Shown here piece by piece: positions 1 to 8,533 of a stretch of 64,000 nucleotides of DNA (within the stretch, counting starts at the first letter, position 1; every line of letters begins with the position of its first letter). Made by a program: the position numbers and the translations under genes. The DNA comes from JANMDU01 sp043777675 (lineage in GTDB: Bacteria > Pseudomonadota > Gammaproteobacteria > Burkholderiales > Burkholderiaceae_C), in contig JAYWHR010000024.1 in the NCBI GenBank assembly GCA_043777675.1, positions 1-64,000 of the forward strand, read 5' to 3'. The notes under the pieces are model-generated. The model was not told where the DNA came from. It was given only the letters and a program-made list of their open reading frames with translations, and searched no databases.

Positions 1-88
1 CACCGCACAGCGCAGCGGCAGTCACAGTGTTGAGTGTGGCGGGTTTGATGTCTGTGTTGATGTGTTCAGCGATTACTAAAGAAGTCAT
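1..88 (-). CDS. etfA: Electron transfer flavoprotein alpha subunit, N-terminal fragment
   Basis: The gene is cut by the window edge; only the first 29 codons are visible. They read MTSLVIAEHIN and then a stretch ending TAAALCG, the usual EtfA opening. EtfA pairs with EtfB to carry electrons from acyl-CoA dehydrogenases to ETF-ubiquinone oxidoreductase and holds the FAD in its C-terminal domain (not visible). It lies 77 bp downstream of etfB on the same strand, the normal etfBA order, so the two are probably co-transcribed. The call rests on the short sequence plus this linkage. Confidence 0.85.
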   Translation of the reverse strand, partial: MTSLVIAEHINTDIKPATLNTVTAAALCG

Positions 89-165
89 GGGGAGCTCCGT
101 TCAAATGCAGCCCGGCAAGATAGCCTGACCGCTCAGATAAATTTAATGCGTGTTGAAGGCGTCGG

Positions 166-915
166 TTAAATAACTTTGGCTTCGTTTTTAAGCTTGTCGA
201 CCAGCGCGGCAACATCGGCTACTTTGATGCCGGCGCTGCGCTTGGGCGGCTCGTTCACGCTCAGGGTTTTGATGCGCGGCTTGACGTCAACACCCAAGTC
301 TTCAGGCTTGAAGTTATCGAGTTGCTTTTTCTTGGCCTTCATGATGTTGGGCAGAGTCACGTAGCGCGGCTCGTTGAGGCGCAGGTCGGTTGTCACCACT
401 GCTGGCAGGTTGACAGAAAGCGTCTCTAAACCGCCATCAACTTCTCGGGTGACTTGTGCTTTGCCATCCACGATTTCTACTTTGCTCGCAAATGTAGCTT
501 GCGGCATATCAGCTAAAGCAGCGAGCATTTGTCCAGTTTGGTTGCAATCATCATCAATCGCTTGCTTGCCTAGGATGATCAGCCCAGGTTGCTCTTTGTC
601 CACTAAGGCTTTGAGCAGCTTGGCCACAGCCAAAGGCTGCAATTCTTCATTGGTTTCCACCAAAATCGCGCGATCAGCGCCAATGGCCATGGCGGTGCGC
701 AAGGTTTCTTGGCATTGCGTGGGGCCGCAAGAAATGGCGATCACCTCCGTGGCCATGCCTTTTTCACGCAGGCGCGTGGCTTCTTCTACGGCGATTTCAT
801 CGAACGGGTTCATGCTCATTTTGACGTTGGCGATATCCACCCCCGTGCCATCCGATTTCACGCGGACTTTGACGTTGTAATCCACCACACGTTTGACGGC
901 GACCAATACCTTCAT
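166..915 (-). CDS. etfB: Electron transfer flavoprotein beta subunit
   Basis: 249 residues, the usual EtfB length. The N-terminus MKVLVAVKRVVDYNVKVRV, the NPFDEIAVEEA stretch near residues 37-47 and the LGKQAIDDDCNQTG segment near residues 115-128 are typical of the family, where this part binds AMP and docks partner dehydrogenases. The protein works in the cytoplasm with EtfA as electron acceptor for fatty-acid and branched-chain acyl-CoA dehydrogenases. The start is an ATG a few bases after a purine-rich site. The 324-bp upstream gap holds two perfect palindromes that look like repressor sites, so control by a lipid or amino-acid catabolism regulator is plausible. Confidence 0.95.
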   Translation of the reverse strand: MKVLVAVKRVVDYNVKVRVKSDGTGVDIANVKMSMNPFDEIAVEEATRLREKGMATEVIAISCGPTQCQETLRTAMAIGADRAILVETNEELQPLAVAKLLKALVDKEQPGLIILGKQAIDDDCNQTGQMLAALADMPQATFASKVEIVDGKAQVTREVDGGLETLSVNLPAVVTTDLRLNEPRYVTLPNIMKAKKKQLDNFKPEDLGVDVKPRIKTLSVNEPPKRSAGIKVADVAALVDKLKNEAKVI

Positions 916-940
916 ATGCTTGCGCTCCAGTTAATTTAGA

Positions 941-957
941 TTGACGTTTACGTAAAC
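941..957. promoter_or_regulatory. Palindromic operator candidate upstream of etfB
   Basis: TTGAC is followed by the perfect 12-bp palindrome GTTTACGTAAAC at 946-957, about 30 bp upstream of the etfB start codon. The shape resembles sites described for LiuR, the MerR-family regulator of branched-chain acyl-CoA breakdown in proteobacteria, of which etfBA is a known target in some species. The palindrome is seen; the assignment to LiuR is inference. Confidence 0.5.
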
Positions 958-1018
958 TGCACCATTGTAGGTTGCAGTGCAGCAAACGCTAGCTTTGCTA
1001 CACAAAAACCACAAAAAC

Positions 1019-1030
1019 GAACGATCGTTC
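1019..1030. promoter_or_regulatory. Second palindromic operator candidate (GAACGATCGTTC)
   Basis: Perfect 12-bp palindrome flanked by A-rich sequence on the left and T-rich sequence on the right, about 105 bp upstream of etfB and 210 bp upstream of the TRAP gene dctP. The form is typical of TetR-family operators; fatty-acid regulators of this family control etfBA in betaproteobacteria. The rest of the 916-1239 gap shows no gene. Confidence 0.45.
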
Positions 1031-1239
1031 TTTTTCATGAATTATAGGCAACCTGCTGAGCCTGAATAAGGCGAGCGCTCTAATTTTGTCAGTTGCAAGA
1101 CAGTTGAGCAGCAGTCCCCCAACGACGTACACGCTAAACGCTCTGTCAGCGCGGGAAAGCCATTACAACAATCTCCACCCTCACCCGTTACATTGCTGCA
1201 TCGCATCTTTTTTTGCAATCTTTTTATTCAGGAGCTGTC

Positions 1240-2265
1240 ATGAAATTTAAAGCTATTTCTCTGGCCACGTTCGCCCTCACTGGTGGCCTCGCCGCTGGCT
1301 TTTCCGTGCAAGCGCAAACCGTAATCACCGCCTCAAGCTGGTTGCCACCCACGCACACGCTCTCCATGGCGCAAAAAGAATGGTGCGATCTGCTGGAGAA
1401 AAACACCTCGGGCAAGATGAAATGCAACATCTTGCCGCGCGCTGTTTCAGCGCCACCCGGCACGTTTGATGCTGTGAAAAATGGTTTGGCCGATATCAGC
1501 TTCTCCGTGCAAGGCTACACGCCAGGCCGTTTCCTTTATACGCAAATGGCTGAGCTGCCCTTTCTCGGCAATTTTTCGGAGCCGATCTCTGTGGCTTATA
1601 ACAAAGTGGCCATGAAAAATGCTGAGTTTGCTGGCGAACATCAAGGCATGAAAGTCATCTCTTTCTTCACGCACGGCCCCGGCATGGTATTCAACACCAA
1701 GCGCCCCATTGCCAAAGTGGACGATCTGGGCGGACTGAAATTCCGTGTGGGCGGCGGTATGGTCAATGAAATCAGCAAAACCTTGGGCATGAATGTGACA
1801 CTCAAGCCCGCACCAGAATCTTTTGAGCTGCTCAACGGAGGCGTGATGGACGGCACGCTCTTCCCTGCAGAATCCACCGAATCCTTCCGCATCGACAAAA
1901 TCATTCGTCACGCCACCACCTTCCCCGGTGGCCTTTACAACACGAGCTTTGCCTTTGTGATGAACCAAGGCAAATACGACAAGCTCACGGCTGAAGAGAA
2001 AAAAGCGGTGGACGCGATCAGCGGCGAAGTGGCTGCGCGAATTTATGGCCGTGGTTGGGATCGCGTGGATCGCCGCGCCATGGGCTTGATGCAAGCCAAC
2101 AATGTGCAAGTGGTGAAAGCGGATGCAAAATTTGTAGCCGATGTGAAGGCTAAGACATCTGGCTTGGAAGCGAAATGGATTGCAGACTCAGAAGCGAAGG
2201 GCTTGAAGAATGCCAAGGCCGTGTTGGCTGAATTCCGTACTGAAATTGCTAAAGCTGAGAAGTAA
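1240..2265 (+). CDS. dctP: TRAP transporter solute-binding protein (DctP type)
   Basis: Periplasmic substrate-binding subunit of a tripartite ATP-independent transporter. The ATG at 1240 follows an AGGAG site by six bases and opens a clear signal peptide ending VQAQT; an upstream in-frame start at 1213 would spoil it. The mature part has the DctP pattern, including LGGLKFRVGGG near residue 165, where family members place the arginine that binds a carboxylate substrate. 341 residues is normal. It heads a dctP-dctQ-dctM operon with the next start three bases beyond its stop. The substrate cannot be told from sequence; an organic acid is usual. Confidence 0.92.
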   Translation: MKFKAISLATFALTGGLAAGFSVQAQTVITASSWLPPTHTLSMAQKEWCDLLEKNTSGKMKCNILPRAVSAPPGTFDAVKNGLADISFSVQGYTPGRFLYTQMAELPFLGNFSEPISVAYNKVAMKNAEFAGEHQGMKVISFFTHGPGMVFNTKRPIAKVDDLGGLKFRVGGGMVNEISKTLGMNVTLKPAPESFELLNGGVMDGTLFPAESTESFRIDKIIRHATTFPGGLYNTSFAFVMNQGKYDKLTAEEKKAVDAISGEVAARIYGRGWDRVDRRAMGLMQANNVQVVKADAKFVADVKAKTSGLEAKWIADSEAKGLKNAKAVLAEFRTEIAKAEK

Positions 2266-2268
2266 ATT

Positions 2269-2766
2269 TTGCGCTTTCAGCTTCAATCCCTGCTCGAAAA
2301 AATCTGCGGCCTGCTGTGTGCCGCAGCACTATTTAGCATCATGCTGCTTACGTTTTTTGATGTGGGCGGGAGAAAGCTTTTCTCGCAATCGATCCCCGGT
2401 TCCCTAGAGCTCACTGAGTTGCTGATGGTGATCGTGATCTTTGCGGGTTTACCGCTGGTGAGCGAGCGAGGCGAGCATGTGATTTTCGATAGTCTTGATA
2501 GCGTGTGGCCAGCTTGGCTCGTGAATACGCAAAAGGCATTCGTGCATATCGTCTGCGCTGCGCTGATCATGGCATTGGCTGTGTTGATGTGGCAGACGGG
2601 TGCTCAATTTGCCGAATATGGCGAGACGACGGCGCAGCTCAAGATCAGCAAAGCGCCTTTCATTTACGGCATGGCTGTGTTTTGCGGCATCACTTCGCTG
2701 GTGCATTTAGCCCTAGCTTTCTTCCCAGGCAGACAAGCCGCTGAGGGAGAGGGTGCAGCGCTATGA
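2269..2766 (+). CDS. dctQ: TRAP transporter small membrane subunit (DctQ type)
   Basis: 165 residues with four hydrophobic segments (about residues 12-32, 45-65, 85-105 and 128-148), as in DctQ. The N-terminal half has the family pattern in which a helix is followed by a glycine/arginine turn (FDVGGRK) and then an E-L-T-E-L run. The start is a TTG immediately after the dctP stop; no ATG fits. The stop overlaps the dctM start by four bases (ATGA), pointing to translational coupling. The protein joins DctM in the inner membrane. Confidence 0.88.
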   Translation: MRFQLQSLLEKICGLLCAAALFSIMLLTFFDVGGRKLFSQSIPGSLELTELLMVIVIFAGLPLVSERGEHVIFDSLDSVWPAWLVNTQKAFVHIVCAALIMALAVLMWQTGAQFAEYGETTAQLKISKAPFIYGMAVFCGITSLVHLALAFFPGRQAAEGEGAAL

Positions 2767-4055
2767 CAGAGGCTCTCCTCGGCTTTGCAGCAATCTTCGT
2801 CTTGGCGCTGCTACGCATGCCGCTAGCCTTTGCTATGGCAATTGTGGGCGTCGTGGGCATGGGTCTCACGCGCAGTTGGCCAGCAGCGTTCGCCAGCGCA
2901 GCGCAGGTCGTGCAAGAAACGGGCTTTGCTTACACGCTATCCGTAATCCCGCTCTTCATACTCATGGGCAATTTCGTGGCGCGCGCTGGCTTGGCGCACG
3001 AGCTCTTTGCAGCCGCTTATGCCTTCATCGGCCATTTGCGCGGCGGCTTGGCGCACGCCACCGTGCTCGCTTGCGCCGGCTTTGGCGCTATTTGCGGCTC
3101 TTCTATTGCCACAGCGGCCACCATGAGCAAGGTGGCCTACCCGAGCATGAAAAAGCTAGGGTATTCTGATTCCCTGTCGACAGGCGTGATGGCCGCTGGC
3201 GGCACGTTAGGCATCATGATTCCGCCGTCTACCATCATGGTCATTTACGGCATCGTGACGGAGACGAATATTGGCAAACTCTTCGCTGCGGGCGTGATTC
3301 CCGGCTTGCTCACCGCGGCCTGCCTCATGCTTTGCATCGTGGTGATGACATCAAGGGATCCCGAGCACGCCCCGTCCGGCCAGCGCACCTCTTGGCCTGA
3401 TCGCTGGAAAGCGCTGCGCGGTATTTGGGGGGTGTTGGTGCTGGTGATTATCGTGCTCGGTGGGATTTATGGTGGCGTGTTTACGGCCACTGAGGGCGCT
3501 GGCATCGGTGCATCAGGCGCTTTTCTCTTTGCTTTGGCTCGCAAACGCCTAACTTGGCGCATCACGTTTGACGTATTGGTGGAATCCGCACGCACCACGG
3601 CCATGCTGTTTACATTGCTAATCGCAGCCACGATCTTTGCGAATTTCGTGAATTTCACATCGCTTCCGAGCGACCTTAAAACATGGATCACTGGCCAAGG
3701 CCTCTCCCCAGTGATGATTATTGCAGCCATGATGCTCATCTATGTGATTCTTGGCACTGTGATGGAAGAGCTGACGATGGTGTTGCTGACCATCCCCCTC
3801 TTCTTCCCCATCGTTACAGCGCTTGGCTTCGATCCAGTATGGTTTGGCGTGTTGATCGTGATGATCGTACAAATCGGCCTGATCTCGCCGCCGGTGGGCA
3901 TGAATCTCTTTGTGCTCAATGCGCTACTGCCCAAGGTAGGCCTCGCAAATATCTTCCGAGGCTGCTGGCCCTTTGTGCTCACGATGATTTTTGTGTTGAT
4001 TTTGCTGGTGGCATTCCCGCAGATCAGCTTGTGGCTGCCGTCGCTGATGAATTAA
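2763..4055 (+). CDS. dctM: TRAP transporter large permease (DctM type)
   Basis: 430 residues with about twelve membrane helices, the Na+-driven transport subunit. Family signatures seen include GFGAICGSSIATAATMSKVA (about residues 98-117), GGTLGIMIPPST near 146-157 and, near the C-terminus, a GLISPPVGMNLFVL segment. These are the two re-entrant hairpin regions of the elevator-type fold. It closes the dctPQM operon; a degenerate dispersed repeat follows its stop. Confidence 0.94.
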   Translation: MTEALLGFAAIFVLALLRMPLAFAMAIVGVVGMGLTRSWPAAFASAAQVVQETGFAYTLSVIPLFILMGNFVARAGLAHELFAAAYAFIGHLRGGLAHATVLACAGFGAICGSSIATAATMSKVAYPSMKKLGYSDSLSTGVMAAGGTLGIMIPPSTIMVIYGIVTETNIGKLFAAGVIPGLLTAACLMLCIVVMTSRDPEHAPSGQRTSWPDRWKALRGIWGVLVLVIIVLGGIYGGVFTATEGAGIGASGAFLFALARKRLTWRITFDVLVESARTTAMLFTLLIAATIFANFVNFTSLPSDLKTWITGQGLSPVMIIAAMMLIYVILGTVMEELTMVLLTIPLFFPIVTALGFDPVWFGVLIVMIVQIGLISPPVGMNLFVLNALLPKVGLANIFRGCWPFVLTMIFVLILLVAFPQISLWLPSLMN

Positions 4056-4120
4056 AGCCGATTCTGGCAATTAGCCGTTGCATACATTGCGCGGAGCGCT
4101 CCTAATTCAGGAGCAGCTAT
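4056..4120 (-). repeat. GCCGGC-core dispersed repeat, degenerate copy
   Basis: On the minus strand this gap reads AGCGCTCC, GCGCAATGTATGC, AACGGCTAATTGCC, the same layout as the dispersed repeat described under the copy at 9556-9625, but with AACGGC instead of GCCGGC. It fills the space between dctM and the convergent ferredoxin gene. Confidence 0.5.
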
Positions 4121-4380
4121 GCTTTAGTTGAATCTTCAGTCTGTAAGCGCACAAATTTCTCATACAGCGTTTCCCGGCTTTCTTTGTGCTCAGGATGCGT
4201 ATCAATGCAAGCCACGGGGCAGACCTGTACACACTGCGGCTCATCAAAATGGCCGATGCACTCTGTGCATTTATGCGGATGGATTTCGTAAATCTCTTTG
4301 CCCATGTAAATTGCCTCATTTGGACATTCGGGCTCACACACATCGCAGTTGATGCATTCGTCGGTGATTCTGAGTGCCAT
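4117..4380 (-). CDS. YfhL-type ferredoxin with two 4Fe-4S clusters
   Basis: 87 residues starting MALRITDECINCD; a longer upstream extension (from 4437) is rejected because the family begins at this methionine and an AGGAG-like site precedes it. Two cluster motifs are visible: CINCDVCEPECPNEAI near residues 9-24 and CTECIGHFDEPQCVQVCPV near 37-55, the latter with the longer spacing typical of the YfhL/alvinellin-like ferredoxins. It is a small cytoplasmic electron carrier of uncertain partner. It lies 22 bp downstream of coaD on the same strand, a common betaproteobacterial pairing. Confidence 0.93.
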   Translation of the reverse strand: MALRITDECINCDVCEPECPNEAIYMGKEIYEIHPHKCTECIGHFDEPQCVQVCPVACIDTHPEHKESRETLYEKFVRLQTEDSTKA

Positions 4381-4402
4381 CGCCGTACTCCTACCTTTAG
4401 CC

Positions 4403-4897
4403 TCAAGCCTGAAGCTTCGGGCGATACGCGGCTTCAAGGGCAGCAGCCACAGCGGGGCTCACCAATTTGCTCACATCGCCGCCCAGCTTGCTAATCTCGC
4501 GCACGAGCGTGGAACTGATGCATTGCAGATCTGGCGTGGGCAGCAAAAACATCGTATCCACCGAGCTGCGCAGCTTGCGGTTCATCGCGGCCATTTGGGC
4601 TTCGTAATCCAAATCAGTCGCGTTGCGCACGCCGCGCACGATAGTCTGCGCGCCCTGCGCAGAGCAAAAATCTACGATCAAGCCATCGAACGGCATGACT
4701 TGTACGTTTGCTATATTTTTTAGAGCATTCTGCGCAAGCTCTATGCGGGCGTTCAGCTCAAACAGCGTCGTTTTACTGTGCGCCACCGACACAGCCACGA
4801 TCAGCCTATCAAACATCTTCGCCGCGCGGCCAATCACATCCTCGTGCCCCAAAGTGATCGGGTCAAATGTGCCGCAATAGACTGCTATTTTTGCCAT
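4403..4897 (-). CDS. coaD: Phosphopantetheine adenylyltransferase
   Basis: Catalyses the fourth step of coenzyme A synthesis, transferring AMP from ATP to 4'-phosphopantetheine. 164 residues as expected. The nucleotidyltransferase signature is present at the N-terminus (GTFDPITLGHEDVI, with the T/HxGH motif) and ISSTLVRE near residues 131-138 matches the conserved ISS(T/S)xVR site. It is cotranscribed with the ferredoxin gene downstream. In relatives rsmD normally lies directly upstream; here about 3.9 kb of accessory genes intervenes. Confidence 0.96.
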   Translation of the reverse strand: MAKIAVYCGTFDPITLGHEDVIGRAAKMFDRLIVAVSVAHSKTTLFELNARIELAQNALKNIANVQVMPFDGLIVDFCSAQGAQTIVRGVRNATDLDYEAQMAAMNRKLRSSVDTMFLLPTPDLQCISSTLVREISKLGGDVSKLVSPAVAAALEAAYRPKLQA

Positions 4898-4940
4898 GGT
4901 GTGAATGATACGCGCCTTGAGCTACTTGCAGATACTTGAA

Positions 4941-5435
4941 CTAAGAGCGCAGCACATTGTGCAGGGCTTCTCCAGCTGGATCGCGGTACACATCAAAATC
5001 GATGTCTACGGAGAGAATATGCCGAATTTTCAGGCGACTGGCGGCTTCCGCAATGGAAGCATCTGCCAAATCAAAAGGCAGCGATGCAAACCGCACGCTG
5101 ATTTGCAGCACGGTGGCAAAGGAAGCCTGCACCGGCGCATCGCAGGAGATCGCGCCGCGCTGCGCCCAGCGCAAAAAATCCGAAGCCGCTTCGTTATGAA
5201 TGCGCCGCGCGAGCAACGCACACACTTCCGTCATCACAGGCCAAGTGGTGATCAGCTTGGCTTGCGGGTTCATTTGCATCCAAATTGCCACGCGATCATG
5301 CCAATGGTCAGCGCGATTAAACAAAGCCAGCAAAGGCCCGCTATCGACCAGCGCGATGCGTAAATCGGGTCTGCGCAAAAAGTTGGAGGGCTCCGAAACG
5401 CTGTTTTTCGGATCAGCACCGAGGCGCAAGCTCAT
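4941..5435 (-). CDS. PIN-domain toxin of a type II toxin-antitoxin pair
   Basis: Probable ribonuclease. After a 27-residue leader the PIN fold starts at RIALVDSGPLLALFN, giving the first catalytic Asp; a conserved Glu follows in VMTEVCALL (near residue 67) and acidic residues in FDLADASIAEAA and SVDIDFDVY complete the metal site. The ATG overlaps the antitoxin stop by four bases (ATGA), which fixes the start and couples translation. At 164 residues it is slightly longer than most VapC proteins because of the leader. It belongs to the accessory block between coaD and rsmD. Confidence 0.8.
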   Translation of the reverse strand: MSLRLGADPKNSVSEPSNFLRRPDLRIALVDSGPLLALFNRADHWHDRVAIWMQMNPQAKLITTWPVMTEVCALLARRIHNEAASDFLRWAQRGAISCDAPVQASFATVLQISVRFASLPFDLADASIAEAASRLKIRHILSVDIDFDVYRDPAGEALHNVLRS

Positions 5436-5749
5436 AGCGCTGCCGCAGGCGGCCTTGGATTCGCACCAAGCGAACTAGGACGTATCTTTTGGGCAGCGAT
5501 CTCTTCCCACACACCCGCCGCATAGGCTTTGCGATTTGTCGCCAAATCCTGCCGACCCAAGCCACCCGCGTATTTGCGGCCAAACAAATCCTGCCCCAAT
5601 TCATAGGCGCTAGCCACGCCCTTCGGCGCAGTTGCCAAATACATCATCAGCGCATCGCGCATCACCTCGCTGATGCTGCGCGCCTCAAGGGCGCAGCGCT
5701 CACGCAAGCTGTCCTCTAGGGTGCTGGGAAGTTTGACGGTGGTAGTCAT
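5432..5749 (-). CDS. Ribbon-helix-helix antitoxin partnered with the PIN toxin
   Basis: 105 residues. The N-terminus TTTVKLPSTLEDSLRERC followed by SISEVMRDAL fits a ribbon-helix-helix DNA-binding domain (short strand, two helices), as in RHH antitoxins that repress their own operon. The C-terminal half is low complexity and would wrap the toxin. First gene of the two-gene operon, with a 60-bp gap to the next gene upstream that contains several TAC/GTA-rich direct repeats (TACCTA, TAATACG) suited to an operator. Confidence 0.75.
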   Translation of the reverse strand: MTTTVKLPSTLEDSLRERCALEARSISEVMRDALMMYLATAPKGVASAYELGQDLFGRKYAGGLGRQDLATNRKAYAAGVWEEIAAQKIRPSSLGANPRPPAAAL

Positions 5750-5812
5750 GATGTGGACTTAAACTTAGGTAATACGCTTATTACTACCTAGAATATTTAT
5801 CCATGCAAGCCC

Positions 5813-6361
5813 TTAAGCTACTGGCCCCACAACGACCGCGTTGTCTCGCGCAAATTTCTCAGCCTGCTCGCTTAAAGATCCTAGGCAGACATACATCGCC
5901 TTGTCTGCGTCCTGCGCCTTGGTCAAGGCTACCAACGCCTGCAGCGCCTCCACGCCATGCGTAGCTGCCTTATAGCGCTTGGCTGCGACCAAGGTGATTT
6001 GCCCTGCTTTGGTTAGCCTAAAATCCGCCACCCCATCGCCCTTATTTAAACGCTCCACCGCAAAACCCTGACGGGCAAACTTCGCCTCCAGCTCAGCAGA
6101 GAAATCCCGCCAAGGCAGGCCAGCCAACCGCGCGATCTCCGCTTCCAAAGCAGCAGGCGTTGGCGCATTCCACTGCCGGCTCAAAGCCACGCAGCCGGTC
6201 ACCAAAAACGGCAATGTCCCCAACACCCCAAACACCACCAACTCCTTAGGCAACAGCGCCGCGCAGATCACACTGATCACCGCAGCCAGCAAAAAACTGA
6301 TCCACCACGGGTTACGCAGCAGAATCGCAAACAACGAATTGGGAGCCATTTTGAATTTCAT
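5813..6361 (-). CDS. Membrane-anchored restriction endonuclease-like (Mrr-type) protein
   Basis: 182 residues starting at the ATG that overlaps the LysR stop (ATGA). Two hydrophobic helices lie at about residues 16-34 and 38-60, followed by a cytoplasmic Mrr-like nuclease fold: a helix with PWRDFSAELEAKFARQGF, then GDGVADFRL and LVAAKRYKA. The pattern Asp ... x-x-Lys is kept, but the residue that is usually Gln or Glu two before the Lys is Ala, so cleavage activity is doubtful. Related proteins are common and uncharacterised in Burkholderiales. A role in DNA quality control or defence would be a guess. Confidence 0.65.
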   Translation of the reverse strand: MKFKMAPNSLFAILLRNPWWISFLLAAVISVICAALLPKELVVFGVLGTLPFLVTGCVALSRQWNAPTPAALEAEIARLAGLPWRDFSAELEAKFARQGFAVERLNKGDGVADFRLTKAGQITLVAAKRYKAATHGVEALQALVALTKAQDADKAMYVCLGSLSEQAEKFARDNAVVVGPVA

Positions 6362-7287
6362 AAGATGTTCCGTTTCTCTAGATTTGTCTCTCGTGCAGCT
6401 TGCGTTAACCAACTCACAAGAACCTGCACAGCACGATCACCCGCGCGATCCTCGCTCCAGCGCGCAACATGTACCTTCGTCGAAAGCACAGTCGGGGTGA
6501 CCGCAAGAGCACGTGTCAAACGCCCATCGTCGATTGCATCGGCTACCAAAAGTGAGCGAGTAATCGCAATACCTGCGCCCTCGACAGCAGCCGTCAAACA
6601 AAGCCCCATGTCGCCCAACACCAGCCCGCGAGGAAGAGCTTGCTTAAGCCCTAGCTGAGCAAACCAAAAAGCCCAGTTCCATTCCCCCACCGGGCTTTGC
6701 CCTTTTTGAATCAATGGAAGATCAAGCAACGCGGCAGGATGGCTCAAAGGCTTTCCGCCTGGAAGAAGCGATGGCGCACAAACAGTAAAAACATTCTCGC
6801 GAAAGAGCGGCGCTTGTAAAGCTGTGGCGCGAGATTCAGTATGCGTGACCCACAGAATCCGCACATCCAGCGGCGGCGCACCCGCAGCTTCGGATTCGAC
6901 GGGCACGAAATCAATCTCAATTTCCGGATGCAATTCGCGAAAAACCCTCAAGCGGCGCACCAGCCACCATGCCGCCAAAGATGATCCTGCACCCAAGCGC
7001 AGCACTTTTTGGTTGGATTGCTGCCTCAAACTAGGCGCAAGAGCCGACAGCCCGTCAAGAAGCGGTGTGAGCTCAGCATGGAGTTTCGCACCCTCATCAA
7101 TCAGCGCCACGCCGGGATTCAAACGCTTCAAAAGCTGCACGCCGAAAAACTCTTCCAAGCGGCGAATTTGATGGCTGATGGCGCTCTGCGTCACACCCAG
7201 TTCGTCTGCTGCGCGCGTGAACGAGCCATGGCGCGCAACCGCATCGAATGCTGTCAAAGGCGCAAACGGCGGTAAGCGTCGGATCAT
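6358..7287 (-). CDS. LysR-family transcriptional regulator (GcvA-like)
   Basis: About 309 residues with an N-terminal winged helix-turn-helix: LTAFDAVARHGSFTRAADE and GVTQSAISHQIRRLEEFFG, the standard LysR recognition region, followed by a two-lobed effector domain. The start chosen is the ATG before IRRLPPFAPL; an ATG four codons earlier (7299) is equally possible. It is divergent from the MFS gene at 7421, the classic arrangement in which a LysR protein controls its neighbour; since that transporter gene is broken, the regulator may have lost its target. It overlaps the Mrr-like gene by four bases. Confidence 0.85.
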   Translation of the reverse strand: MIRRLPPFAPLTAFDAVARHGSFTRAADELGVTQSAISHQIRRLEEFFGVQLLKRLNPGVALIDEGAKLHAELTPLLDGLSALAPSLRQQSNQKVLRLGAGSSLAAWWLVRRLRVFRELHPEIEIDFVPVESEAAGAPPLDVRILWVTHTESRATALQAPLFRENVFTVCAPSLLPGGKPLSHPAALLDLPLIQKGQSPVGEWNWAFWFAQLGLKQALPRGLVLGDMGLCLTAAVEGAGIAITRSLLVADAIDDGRLTRALAVTPTVLSTKVHVARWSEDRAGDRAVQVLVSWLTQAARETNLEKRNIL

Positions 7288-7420
7288 CGAGATACTCATT
7301 CTGCGGCAAAAGTCATAGAGGGATTGTGTCTGAAAGGCGCTCCACCCCATGAGATGGATTCATCCCTTTTTGAAAAACGATCATTTGCTACTGCTTGAAA
7401 GCATGTTGTACCCTCGCCGC

Positions 7421-8525
7421 ATGCCCAGTACCCTGCCCACCCTGATTGCCGCCTGCGTCAGTAGCTTCTTATTTCAATTCGATCTCACAGCTTTGTCCGC
7501 AGCGCTGCCTGATATGGCGGTCAGCCTTTCCGCGCAAGTGGCGGATCAAGCTTGGATCATCAACGTTTACAGCCTCGCCTTGATTTTCGCGCTCCCGCTA
7601 GCAGGGCCAATGGCTGATCGCTACGGGAGGCGTGAGCTTTTCATCACTGGCACGGTGCTTTTCGCCTTAGCGTCGCTTATGTGCGCGTTGGCCACGTCGC
7701 TCGCCAGCCTGTTGGCTTGGCGCGTTTTTCAGGGCATTGCCGGCGCTGCGCTCACAGTTTCTACAGCCGCGCTTGTCGCAGCCGCCTATCTAGGCCCTCG
7801 CCGCGCTTGGGCATTCGGCATTCTTGGCACAGTGGTCGGCGCATCTATGGTGGTTGGGCCGCCACTGGGGGCGCTGATTGCTGCAACATGGGGATGGCAG
7901 TGAGTTTTTTGGATCAATTTACCCATTTGCGCTGCGCTCTTGCTGCTGGCCGCGTTTTATGGCGATGTGCCTCGTACCCATCGCGGGCTCCATCGGCTAC
8001 TGGGCTCTGCTCGTCCACTTGCCACAAATGGCCAGAGGCCCTATGGCGCTCACGCCCGCCGCTACCGGCCTGCTGCTCACTGCGCTGACCATTCCCATGT
8101 TCGTGTTGCCTCCGATTGGCGCGAAACTAGCAGCAAAACTACCCGCGCGCTGGTTCTTCGCTGGCGGCCTGGCCGTCATTGGCGGCGCTGATCTGTTACT
8201 TGCACTGGCTGCGTTTGACCTCAGCGCAACAATCGCAAAGTGGGCTGTTGTAGGCGCACTCCTGATCAGCGGCGCAGGCTGCGCGCTGATCAACGCACAG
8301 ATCACATCAGCAGCCGTCTCCGCCGTTCCGCCTGAACGCGCGGCCACAGCAACCGCGATTTGCGTCACCATGCGACAAATCGGCTTCGCTGTCGGTATTG
8401 CTCTGATCGGCGCTTTGCTTCAGCAAAATGACCAGCAGGCTTATTCAACAGCTTTTGCGGTGGTTGCTGGATGTACGCTGTTTCTTGCGTTCATCGCATT
8501 CGCATTGCTGAAAAGGTCTGATTAA
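7421..8525 (+). pseudogene. Broken MFS transporter gene (stop codon plus frame change with internal deletion)
   Basis: The first part codes for the N-terminal half of a major facilitator protein: FQFDLTALSAALPDMA, the motif-A loop GPMADRYGRRELF and motif-C-like GASMVVGPPLGALI. A TGA at 7901 interrupts the sequence WGWQ-stop-VFWINLPI, where the family normally has W-R-W-V-F-W-I-N-L-P. About 60 bp later homology jumps to another frame (VPIAGSIGYWALLVHLPQM to the end at 8525), and the helices normally between these two parts are missing. The likely history is a nonsense mutation plus a deletion. Neither half should make a working transporter. Confidence 0.8.
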
Positions 8526-8533
8526 GCCTGTCA

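Noticed and set aside
1447..2109. 220-codon minus-strand open frame
   Set aside because: Lies opposite the dctP gene, histidine-rich shadow composition.
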